Shown: one piece after another, positions 1-7,168 of the stretch
Position numbering within the stretch: the first letter of the stretch is position 1
How the letters are laid out: the number at the start of each line of letters is the position of its first letter
From: Candidatus Cloacimonetes bacterium 4572_55
Lineage (GTDB): Bacteria > 4572-55
Assembly: GCA_002084765.1 (NCBI GenBank)
Contig: NBMB01000069.1
Coordinates: 1 to 17,420, forward strand
Direction: 5' to 3'
DNA: 17,420 nt
Made by a program: the position numbers and the translations under genes
Notes under the pieces: model-generated
The model's input: the letters and a program-made list of their open reading frames with translations, nothing else
Databases searched by the model: none
Told to the model about the DNA's origin: nothing

Positions 1-2550
1 CTGAATGATATGCCTGAAAAGCTGAAAAAAGAGTCTGTGTCCCATGAGGAAAGCGTTTCAAAAGAGCTTTACGCGGATTATTCTGTTTTCAGAAAAAGAC
101 TCTTTGAAAACCTGACAAAAAACAATCCGACAATTGATAAGCTGACCCTGTTCAGTAAGACCCAGACACTGATTGACCGGTTTTTGTTTATTCTTTTTGC
201 AGAAGACAAAGGACTGCTGCCCCCCAATTCTGTCAACCGAATTATTGAAAGATTTAACACGCTCAGAGAAGAGGATGCTTACAAACCCCTGTATGAAATT
301 TACAGACAGTATTTCGGTTATATGAATATCGGACGCAAAGGGAAAAGAGCAACAGATAATATTCCCGCATACAACGGCGGGCTGTTTTATCCTGATAAAG
401 TTTTGTACAGCCTTAAAATTGATGATGATATTCTGATTGATGATCTGCAAAAACTTTCAGCTTATGACTTTGACACTGAAATTGATGTCAATATTCTTGG
501 CCATATTTTTGAACATTCCCTGTCGGAAATAGAAGAAACAACGGCAAAATTAAAAGGGACAGATGTTAACAAATCCAAAAGCAAACGTAAAAAAGACGGT
601 ATTTTTTACACTCCCCAGTATATTACACAGTATATTGTGGATAATACTGTCGGAAGACTTTGCGAAGAAAAACGTAACGAACTGGATGTTAAAGAAATTG
701 AATTTGATGACAGTTATTATACCAAAAAAGGGAATCTGTCTAAAAAAGGCAGAACGCTTTATGAAAAACTTGAGGATTATAAAAAGTGGCTCCTGTCTCT
801 GAAAATTCTTGATCCTGCCTGCGGCAGCGGTGCTTTTTTAAATCAGGCTCTGACTTTTCTTATCAGAGAGCATAATTTCATTATTGAAGTTCAGACTGAT
901 TTAAAAAAAGGACAAGTCTCAATGTTTAATATTGAGAAGGCTGTTTTGGAAAATAACCTTTACGGTGTTGATATTAACGAAGAAAGTGTTGAAATCACAA
1001 AGCTCTCCCTCTGGCTGCGTACAGCAGACAGAGAGCGAAAACTTTCAAATTTAAGCAGTAATATCAGGTGCGGGAATTCACTGATAGACGATCCTGAAAT
1101 TGCTGGAGACAAGGCTTTTAAGTGGGAAAAAGAATTTCCTGAGATTATGGAAAACGGGGGATTTGATGTGGTGATTGGGAATCCGCCGTATGTTAGGCCG
1201 CGTAATATTACAAACCAAGAGAAAAAATATTATTCGACGATATATTCTGTGGCAAATAATCAGTTTGATTTATATCAACTATTTATCGAAAAAACAAAAA
1301 ATATGATTAATGAAAAAGGTTATTTTTCATTAATCATACCAAATACATTTTTGGGCAATGAGACTAGTTTTATTTTAAGAAAATTCATTTTAAATAATTT
1401 TAACATTCTTCAAATCGTGGATTTCAAGCAAACTGTATTTGCTGACGCTTCTGTTGATGTTTTAATATTTGTATTTTCAAAAAAAAACAATATTGAACTT
1501 TCAAGGTATTTCATTTATGAAAATAATGACTTTATTTATCAACATTCTTTCAATGCTAATGAATTTTACGAAAACATAAATTATAATTTTATTTTAACAC
1601 TAAATCAACATACCCTAAAAATATTTAAAAAGATACTTCATACTTCAAAAGTATTATCTGACTTTTTTGATATTACAACAGGTATTAAAGAATATCAAAT
1701 AGGCAAAGGAAAGCCTCCTCAAAAGCAAAAAGACAGAGATTTATCTATTTTCAATGCTGATTATAAAAAAGATGAAACATTTTTGCCTGAAATAAGGGGT
1801 AAAAATCTACATAGATATTTATTAGATTGGAAAAACGAGTATATTAGTTATGGTAAATGGTTAGCAGAACCAAGAAATCCAAAGTTTTTTTATGGAGAAA
1901 AGCTGTTAATTAGACAAATACCAGGAAAACATAATCTAATTCTATCATTTGTCAATATTGATTTTGTTGTAGACCAAACTTTATATATCGCAAAATTAAA
2001 ATTAAATTCTAAAATACAGTATCAATATGCTTTAACTTTGCTTACATCAAAACTTATTTATTGGTTTTTTAGACATCAAAACAATGAATTTGATAATTTA
2101 TTTCCTAAAATCAAAACAAGAGAATTTAAGAAACTACCAATAAAAGAAATTTCAAAAGAAGCCCAACAACCTTTCATCGAAAAAGCTGACACAATGCTTT
2201 CCCAAAGCAAAGAGCTTTATGAACTGAAAACCGATTTTCTAAACTTCCTCAAAAGCGAATTAAAACCGCAGAAAATAACCAAAAAATTAGCAAACTGGCC
2301 TGATTCGGACTGGGATCAGTTTAAAAAGGAACTGGCCAAATGCAAAGTCAAAATCAAAGATTTGGGTCTGAAAGAGCGCAAGGAATGGCAGGATTATTTT
2401 ATTGAACAAAAGGAAGAAGCCGATAAGCTAAAATCAGTTATTGACAGCACAGACAGAGATAACGAGCTAACCCGGCACTGCACCGGACGAAAAAGGTTTC
2501 CGCTCCCTATCGGTCGCCCCACCCTTTTTCGCCGGTTAGCTGGGCGTTAG
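1..2550 (+). CDS. Eco57I/TaqI-like type IIG restriction-modification enzyme, 5' partial, altered C-terminus
   Basis: Adenine-N6 DNA methyltransferase of the fused type IIG kind. Counting from the first ATG at base 10 (846 residues), a motif X-like stretch GIFYTPQYI is near 197-205, the AdoMet motif LDPACGSGAFL at 267-277, the acidic loop YGVDIN near 318-323 and the catalytic NPPY at 391-394. Residues ~400-700 would be the target-recognition region and 710-815 a helical tail. The frame is open to base 1 (Leu-Asn-Asp before Met), and family members usually have a nuclease-bearing N-terminal part of several hundred residues, so I infer that the gene starts outside the window; ATG 10 has no visible RBS. 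The last ~30 residues are translated from an attC-like repeat and do not resemble the usual family ending. The segment ~1200-2160 is far more AT-rich than either flank. Methyltransferase identity is secure; nuclease activity cannot be judged. Confidence 0.88.
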   Translation: MNDMPEKLKKESVSHEESVSKELYADYSVFRKRLFENLTKNNPTIDKLTLFSKTQTLIDRFLFILFAEDKGLLPPNSVNRIIERFNTLREEDAYKPLYEIYRQYFGYMNIGRKGKRATDNIPAYNGGLFYPDKVLYSLKIDDDILIDDLQKLSAYDFDTEIDVNILGHIFEHSLSEIEETTAKLKGTDVNKSKSKRKKDGIFYTPQYITQYIVDNTVGRLCEEKRNELDVKEIEFDDSYYTKKGNLSKKGRTLYEKLEDYKKWLLSLKILDPACGSGAFLNQALTFLIREHNFIIEVQTDLKKGQVSMFNIEKAVLENNLYGVDINEESVEITKLSLWLRTADRERKLSNLSSNIRCGNSLIDDPEIAGDKAFKWEKEFPEIMENGGFDVVIGNPPYVRPRNITNQEKKYYSTIYSVANNQFDLYQLFIEKTKNMINEKGYFSLIIPNTFLGNETSFILRKFILNNFNILQIVDFKQTVFADASVDVLIFVFSKKNNIELSRYFIYENNDFIYQHSFNANEFYENINYNFILTLNQHTLKIFKKILHTSKVLSDFFDITTGIKEYQIGKGKPPQKQKDRDLSIFNADYKKDETFLPEIRGKNLHRYLLDWKNEYISYGKWLAEPRNPKFFYGEKLLIRQIPGKHNLILSFVNIDFVVDQTLYIAKLKLNSKIQYQYALTLLTSKLIYWFFRHQNNEFDNLFPKIKTREFKKLPIKEISKEAQQPFIEKADTMLSQSKELYELKTDFLNFLKSELKPQKITKKLANWPDSDWDQFKKELAKCKVKIKDLGLKERKEWQDYFIEQKEEADKLKSVIDSTDRDNELTRHCTGRKRFPLPIGRPTLFRRLAGR

Positions 2551-2552
2551 AT
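2457..2552 (+). other. attC-like integron recombination site (or related dispersed inverted repeat)
   Basis: The right end reads GTTAGAT (2546-2552), a full match to the attC core GTTRRRY. It is preceded by GGTTAGC (2534-2540), an L'-box candidate. On the left, AGATAAC (2457-2463) and AGCTAACC (2465-2472) are the counterparts; the left core only partly fits RYYYAAC. The arms fold together: CCGG-A-CGAAAAAGG (2483-2496) pairs with CCTTTTTCGCCGG (2523-2535), leaving one unpaired A at 2487, like the extrahelical base of folded attC sites. The loop is about 26 bases. The stop codon of the restriction gene lies inside the right core box, as is common for cassette genes. No integrase gene or second attC is visible, so this may be an isolated cassette end or a dispersed relative. 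Confidence 0.6.
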
Positions 2553-2609
2553 TTTTTTGCTATTCAGTTCGTTATTTGGTAATAGAATATTCTAAATTGT
2601 GGAGGTGCT

Positions 2610-2885
2610 ATGCGAAATCCTATTCCCTATTTTATTCAACAGCAATATCAAAAGGAAAAACTCAAGGGACAATTCAAGGCTGCGTCCATGTTCGTGGATA
2701 TTTCCGGATTCACCAAACTGACCGAAACCCTGATGCACTACGAAAAAAACGGTGCCGAAGTGTTGACCCAAGTCATCTTTAACCCATTGGTAAAATCCAT
2801 CTACGACCACGGCGGGCTGATTACCGCCTTTGCCGGCGGCGCCTTTACCGCCCTGTTCCCGCTAAAGCAATTACGGGATATTTAG
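2610..2885 (+). pseudogene. Truncated class III adenylate/guanylate cyclase, N-terminal fragment
   Basis: A good RBS (GGAGGT, 2601-2606) precedes ATG 2610. The 91-residue product starts like the cyclase domain that heads large cyclase-ATPase-TPR signalling proteins: MFVDISGFTKLTE (about residues 27-39) carries the first metal-binding Asp, and GGLITAFAGGAFTALFP (about 68-84) corresponds to the second metal motif. In the family that motif reads Gly-Asp-Ala; here it is Gly-Gly-Ala, so the second metal-binding Asp is missing. The domain stops after roughly half its normal ~180 residues, with a stop codon inside an inverted repeat. No continuation is seen in any frame downstream. I take it as a non-functional remnant. 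A short regulatory protein cannot be excluded, but both metal site and transition-state residues would be absent. Confidence 0.72.
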
Positions 2886-2888
2886 CGG
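2859..2888. repeat. Inverted repeat at the broken end of the cyclase fragment
   Basis: CCGCTAAA (2859-2866) and TTTAGCGG (2881-2888) are perfect inverted copies separated by 14 bases. The cyclase stop codon (2883-2885) and the stop codon of the opposite small ORF (2882-2884, read on the minus strand) both sit in the right arm. It could be a bidirectional hairpin terminator without a T tract, or a scar of the event that cut the cyclase gene. Confidence 0.45.
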
Positions 2889-2989
2889 TCGTCCGAAAAA
2901 AAGAGTTTCTTAGGATCTCGCACCGCATCCAGCTTCAAGTCGAGTTCAAGATCCAGCACCTGATCCAGCAATTTCTTTTCTTTGGTCAT
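2882..2989 (-). CDS. Possible small protein, 35 residues, unknown
   Basis: On the minus strand an ATG (2989-2987) follows AGGGAG at a usable spacing of about 5 bases and opens 35 codons ending in TAA. The predicted product is highly charged, starting MTKEKKLLDQVLDLELDL and ending FFSDDR, and could form one amphipathic helix. It converges on the cyclase fragment, with the two stop codons overlapping. I recognise no family. The RBS and the helix-like composition are the only support; it may equally be a decayed remnant or chance. Confidence 0.3.
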   Translation of the reverse strand: MTKEKKLLDQVLDLELDLKLDAVRDPKKLFFSDDR

Positions 2990-3305
2990 GAGTTCTCCCT
3001 CAGAAGGATGTTGACAAAGAGTAAGGAACCTGTTAAAACTTCCTCAGGAGCGGGTCTACTTCTATCAACCGAAAGTTTGAAACTGGCAAAAAGGAGAATA
3101 ATTATGCCGGAAATTTATTTTAGAACATAGCTATCCCCTGTCACATACGGTCTTTTTTGACCAAACCGGTTGCCTGTCGGTTGTTGCTAATAAGCACTTT
3201 TGTCGGGATATTTTTTCATAATCGCTACTCTGAATTTTCATTAATGACCACCTCATTCATTTTAAACCCGTACAATATTGCTTTGAACAAATCGGCCATT
3301 GACGC
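2990..3305. other. Intergenic stretch without a convincing gene
   Basis: There is no long ORF on either strand. Two very short RBS-preceded frames exist. On the plus strand AAGGAG precedes ATG 3104 and only 8 codons. On the minus strand GAGGTGG precedes ATG 3241 and a 36-residue frame ending at 3131 (begins MKIQSSDYEKISRQK). Neither resembles a known protein. Together with the broken genes to the left this looks like a decayed segment between the accessory region and nadC. Confidence 0.5.
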
Positions 3306-3335
3306 AAAAAGGAAACAGTGAATATGACTTTCTCC
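3306..3335 (-). terminator. Probable rho-independent terminator of nadC
   Basis: Starting 4 bases after the nadC stop on the minus strand, GGAGAAAGT pairs with ACTGTTTCC across a 7-base loop (8 of 9 positions pair, one of them G-U). Five T residues follow (3310-3306 on the plus-strand numbering). The stem is weak but the placement and T run fit an intrinsic terminator. Confidence 0.45.
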
Positions 3336-3338
3336 GGC

Positions 3339-4178
3339 TTACATAATGACAGTCATGCTGATATCCAACGCCATGACCGAATGGGTCAACTCGCCTACCG
3401 AAATATAGTCGACTCCAGTTTTGGCAACCTCTCTTACGGTTTCCAAAGTCACCCCGCCGGACGCTTCCAGCGGAACTCTCCGAGCGACCCATTCCACCGC
3501 ATCATGCATGGCGTCTAACGACATATTATCCAACATGATGCGGTCAATATTAAGTGAGAAAGCCTCTTGGACTTCCTCGATATTTCGCGTTTCCACCTCG
3601 ATCTTGTATTGGTCTCCAAAACGACTGCGAACCCGTCCCACGGCTTTGGTAATGCCGCCGGCTACGTCGATATGATTGTCTTTGATCAGCACCATATCGT
3701 ATAGACCCATTCGATGATTATCGCCGCCGCCTACCTTAACCGCGTATTTATCCAAGATTCTGTGACCCGGTATTGTCTTACGCGTATCGATAATTTTTGC
3801 GCGCGTACCTCGAACCCGCCGCACAAATTCCGCTGTATTTGTGGCGATACCGGACATTCTTTGCAGAAAATTGAGCGCGAGCCTCTCCGCTGTCAACAAC
3901 GATTGCCCGCGTCCGCTCAGCCGGGCGATTAAGTCGCCTGGTAGGACAGCGTCGCCGTCGGATTTGATCATATTAATGGAAATTTTCTCATCAACCGCAT
4001 GAAAAACTCTTTTGACAATCGGCAGACCCGCAATAATACCTTCGGCTTTTGCAGTCAATTTCGCCTCCGCCAATTGGGTAGGGGGGAGAATGGGCTGAGA
4101 AGTCACATCGCAGTCGCCAATATCCTCTCGCAAACCCATGTCAATAATTTCTTGAACTAAAGCGTGATCCGTGATCAT
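3339..4178 (-). CDS. nadC: Nicotinate-nucleotide pyrophosphorylase (quinolinate phosphoribosyltransferase, decarboxylating)
   Basis: Cytoplasmic enzyme of de novo NAD synthesis: quinolinate + PRPP gives nicotinate mononucleotide, CO2 and PPi. The 279 residues match the usual length. N-terminal LREDIGDCDVTS (16-27) is the family signature. Ligand residues expected from characterised NadC proteins are present: Arg99, DTRKT with Arg133 and Lys134, His155-Arg156 in GGGDNHR, Lys166 in KDNH, Glu196 and Asp217 in MLDN. EASGG (238-242) and GVDYISVGELTHS form the phosphate-binding end. A small oddity is Ile-Pro-Gly-His after DTRKT, where Thr-Pro-Gly-Leu is usual. The start is supported by TAGGAG 8 bases upstream. 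It is last in the minus-strand gene series, 65 bases after the small acidic gene. nadA and nadB are not in the window. Confidence 0.95.
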   Translation of the reverse strand: MITDHALVQEIIDMGLREDIGDCDVTSQPILPPTQLAEAKLTAKAEGIIAGLPIVKRVFHAVDEKISINMIKSDGDAVLPGDLIARLSGRGQSLLTAERLALNFLQRMSGIATNTAEFVRRVRGTRAKIIDTRKTIPGHRILDKYAVKVGGGDNHRMGLYDMVLIKDNHIDVAGGITKAVGRVRSRFGDQYKIEVETRNIEEVQEAFSLNIDRIMLDNMSLDAMHDAVEWVARRVPLEASGGVTLETVREVAKTGVDYISVGELTHSVMALDISMTVIM

Positions 4179-4243
4179 ATAATTTCTCCTAGATTATAGG
4201 CAATATCCCATTTATTCTGCCGAATATGCCTGTCTTTCATAAG

Positions 4244-4585
4244 TCAACTGTTGTCATCTTCAATCGTTCCGAGATAGGTGGTGAGCGTGAATTGATCCAA
4301 CTCCAGACCGATCTCCTCTATATGTTCCAGTATCCACTGCACCAATAGAGCCGCTGTCCGCGTGATATGATCTCCCGTGATCAGCGCGCCGATAGGCGTC
4401 CCCTCATCGTCGTCATCAAGATCGTCAAACCACTGTAACTGGTCGCCGGTCGATACGCAGACCCATGTTTTCAATTCCAAATCGAGATCGAACGGCTCGC
4501 TTTTCGCCAGAGCCTCCACAAAAGTATCAAGGTTCAGGACAGCATCGCTGTCTATCCACATCTCTACCACAGCACATTTTTTCAT
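4244..4585 (-). CDS. Small acidic protein of unknown function
   Basis: A 113-residue protein with a strong RBS (AAGGGG, 5 bases before ATG). It is very acidic: an Asp run FDDLDDDDEG lies near residues 53-62 and the tail ends IEDDNS. The start MKKCAVVEMWIDSD suggests a first beta strand, and hydrophobic stretches alternate with acidic ones, as in a small soluble alpha/beta fold. There is no signal peptide or membrane segment. It lies 65 bases after radC and 65 bases before nadC on the same strand, so it may be cotranscribed with one or both. I do not recognise the family, and the neighbours do not suggest a function. Confidence 0.65.
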   Translation of the reverse strand: MKKCAVVEMWIDSDAVLNLDTFVEALAKSEPFDLDLELKTWVCVSTGDQLQWFDDLDDDDEGTPIGALITGDHITRTAALLVQWILEHIEEIGLELDQFTLTTYLGTIEDDNS

Positions 4586-4650
4586 AATTTCCCCTTATTT
4601 TTGAGCGTTAAAAAATTTATAAACGTCATTATCGTATATTTAAATCGATT

Positions 4651-5340
4651 TTAAGCGATATGTCCTTCTTCCCGAAGGCTAATAAAACGACCCGCTCCAA
4701 TGACCACATGGTCAAGTACCTGAATACCAATAATTTCTCCAGCCGAGGCATACCGCTTGGTGAGCGCAATATCTTCCTGGCTGGGAGTTGGGTCGCCGGA
4801 GGGATGGTTATGCACCAAAATAATCGCCGCGGCGTTTTTTTGTATGGCTTGACGGAACGTTTTTCTGGGATGCGACAAATTGCTGTTTAAAATTCCGACA
4901 GTTATTATCGGAATACCGAGTATATGGTTTTTTGTGTCCAAAATAACAACCCTCAGCTCCTCATGCCCAAGCAGGGTCATATCGTCTTTCAGGAAATTGT
5001 AGACGTCCGCGGGACAGCTGACTTTCGGTCTATCAAATTCGGTATATGCAGACAGCCGGCAGGAAAGCTCAAAAGCGGCTCGAATCTGGACGGCTTTTGC
5101 CACGCCGATCCCTTTTAGCTCACATAATTCGTCGATAGAGGCTTTTCCTAGGCCCCTCAGAGTTCCGAAGTGGGTTAACAGTTCCTTCCCCAAATCGACA
5201 GAGCTCTTTTTTGCAGATCCCGTTCTCAGGATGATGGCGAGCAGTTCGCCGGTCGAGAGATACGCGGCACCATGTTCTACCAACCGTTCACGCGGCCGGT
5301 CGTGAGTAGGTAGGTCTTTTATCCGAACTTTATAGTCCAT
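4651..5340 (-). CDS. radC: RadC-family JAB1/MPN-type metalloprotein
   Basis: The 229 residues are a full-length RadC. The N-terminal part (about 1-95) carries the helix-hairpin-helix-like GLGKASIDELCELKGIGVAK. The C-terminal part (about 105-229) is the JAMM-like domain with HNHPSGDPTPSQED at 177-190, giving the zinc ligands His177, His179 and Asp190 with Ser187, followed by VLDHVVIG. The cellular role of chromosomal RadC is unsettled; the old DNA-repair name is not well supported. Ahead of the metal motif the usual PRE(V/I)F reads PRKTF here. The start ATG lies 7 bases after the HD-GYP stop codon, with the RBS (AGGA) overlapping that stop, so translation is probably coupled and the genes share an mRNA. 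Confidence 0.93.
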   Translation of the reverse strand: MDYKVRIKDLPTHDRPRERLVEHGAAYLSTGELLAIILRTGSAKKSSVDLGKELLTHFGTLRGLGKASIDELCELKGIGVAKAVQIRAAFELSCRLSAYTEFDRPKVSCPADVYNFLKDDMTLLGHEELRVVILDTKNHILGIPIITVGILNSNLSHPRKTFRQAIQKNAAAIILVHNHPSGDPTPSQEDIALTKRYASAGEIIGIQVLDHVVIGAGRFISLREEGHIA

Positions 5341-5347
5341 GAGATTC

Positions 5348-7159
5348 CTATTGAGAGGGAAGTCTGTTATCTGTTATAGGGTCCCGCGCGCCAGTCCGGG
5401 GAGCTGAGCCCACCAATGGGATTTCATCCGCGCCAACAGTCACGAAAAAGGATTCGTCCGCCTCAATCAACTGGATAAATCCCTTCTCGTATGCGCGAAC
5501 AAAGGCGTCTACCACTTTTGGATCATACCGCGTTCCCGACCATTCTTTTATTTTGTTAAAAACCCGATCCGGATTCATTTTTATCTGATATGACCGGGTG
5601 GAAGTCATTGCGTCAAATGTATCAGCGACCGCGAGGATTCGGGCTTGTAAAGGTATCTGATCCCCGACCAATTCGTCTGGATAGCCGGTTCCGTCTACCC
5701 TTTCGTGGTGCCATCGGATGCCCGGCAGAGAAAAAGCCAACATTTTTATCGGCTCAATGATCCGAGCACCTCGCTCTGGATGCGTTTTGATTACATTAAA
5801 TTCCTCTTCGGACAGCGTCTTAGTAGAAGATAAAATGCGATCTTCGATGCCGATCTTGCCAATATCGTGCAGTTCCGCGGCGATCTCAAGCTGCTCGATC
5901 TCCTGACTATCTATTCCCAATTCTTTGGCTATCGCCACGCTATATTTCCCAACTCGTTCCGAATGACCGCGTGTATACGGATCTTTTGCCTCCATCGCCT
6001 CCATAATAGCCTTGATCGAGCTACGAAACAAATCCCACATATCTAATTGGTGCTTCTGAAGTTGAGCACTCATATAATTAAAGGTCTCCGATAGTCGCCC
6101 GATCTCGTTATGCGCGATCAAATCCATCTGCTTCCCGAAACCGCCCTGCGCGATTCCCATCGTAAATTGAGTCAATTTAGCGATCGGATGGGTCAGCTTA
6201 CGAGCCACTATTATGCCCAGAATCAACGCGGAGATTGAGAATATCAAACCATGCAGCAGGATAATTTTTTTAATATTTTGGATCGGTCTATAGACTTCCT
6301 CTCTCGGCTCTTGCACAATCACGCCCCACTCCAACGGCAGGATAAGCGCAAAGGAGCCGACCACCTTTTCACCGAAATAATCCTGATATGTTAAGGCACC
6401 TGATACTGGCAACTTTGCGCTAAAATATTGGCGAACCACCTCGACTCGGCTCATGTCCGTCAATGGGGGGATAGATTTTTCCTGTTTCATTGGTGGAATC
6501 AATCTCCCGTGCTGATCCACGAGAAACGCGCGCCCGCTTTTGCGATAGATCACGCCGCTGATCAATTGCCGGACCGGTTGCAGATCGATCTCCGCAAATA
6601 TACGGGAGACCCGTTCCCCAGCCCGCTTAATCGACATCGCATAAAGAAGGTATAGCCGTCCGTCGTCTCGGAGATACGGATCGCTCCGATACGTGTCCCC
6701 TTGCGAGAGACGCGTGATCGCCTCGAGAATCTGCTCCTGAAAAATCGGGTCGTCTTCAAGCTGTGAGAATGTGGTCAACGTCATGAATTGATCGTTTTCT
6801 AAAATAAAGTTGGTCACTTCCGGGTGTTCTTCCAAAAAGGAAGTGAGAACCTGGCTCCGGAGATTGATATCAATCTCTGGATGATTCACTGTCCGGTTTA
6901 GTACGGTCAATAATTCTTCTATTTTCAAAAAATATTGAGCCACATCATCCGCGATGGCTCCAGCGACGCGCGTGTTCAGCTCCAAAATATTCGTCTCGAT
7001 CAGATCTTGACTTTCGGACATCAAGGTGATATCTGAGACCAATAAGGGGATCAGAGCCGCAGCCAAGATCGCAACCAAAAACTGGGTGCGGATGCGGTAT
7101 TTTATCCGCCTTGGAACGAAGAAAGATCGATTTTCTATGACCTGTGTTTCCAAACTCAT
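5348..7159 (-). CDS. Membrane HD-GYP cyclic-di-GMP phosphodiesterase with extracytoplasmic sensor and HAMP
   Basis: Predicted inner-membrane sensor, 603 residues. Membrane helix 1 is at about 26-46 and helix 2 at about 299-319; the ~250 residues between form an extracytoplasmic Cache-like sensing region. A HAMP linker (about 318-372) follows, then an HD-GYP domain (about 381-565). Key residues are intact: His399, HDIGKIG with His431-Asp432, His460, HHE at 484-486, the GYP triplet at 492-494, and Asp513 in AVADTFDA. The family hydrolyses c-di-GMP to pGpG or GMP. The ligand sensed is unknown. The last ~40 residues lie outside the domain and look disordered. The ATG follows TAGGA and lies 9 bases after the stop of the SpoIIE gene; radC begins 7 bases after its own stop. 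Confidence 0.93.
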   Translation of the reverse strand: MSLETQVIENRSFFVPRRIKYRIRTQFLVAILAAALIPLLVSDITLMSESQDLIETNILELNTRVAGAIADDVAQYFLKIEELLTVLNRTVNHPEIDINLRSQVLTSFLEEHPEVTNFILENDQFMTLTTFSQLEDDPIFQEQILEAITRLSQGDTYRSDPYLRDDGRLYLLYAMSIKRAGERVSRIFAEIDLQPVRQLISGVIYRKSGRAFLVDQHGRLIPPMKQEKSIPPLTDMSRVEVVRQYFSAKLPVSGALTYQDYFGEKVVGSFALILPLEWGVIVQEPREEVYRPIQNIKKIILLHGLIFSISALILGIIVARKLTHPIAKLTQFTMGIAQGGFGKQMDLIAHNEIGRLSETFNYMSAQLQKHQLDMWDLFRSSIKAIMEAMEAKDPYTRGHSERVGKYSVAIAKELGIDSQEIEQLEIAAELHDIGKIGIEDRILSSTKTLSEEEFNVIKTHPERGARIIEPIKMLAFSLPGIRWHHERVDGTGYPDELVGDQIPLQARILAVADTFDAMTSTRSYQIKMNPDRVFNKIKEWSGTRYDPKVVDAFVRAYEKGFIQLIEADESFFVTVGADEIPLVGSAPRTGARDPITDNRLPSQ

Positions 7160-7168
7160 ATTTTATTC

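Noticed and set aside
3131-3241. 36-residue minus-strand frame with GAGGTGG before ATG
   Set aside because: Too short and without recognisable features to call as a gene; recorded in the intergenic entry.
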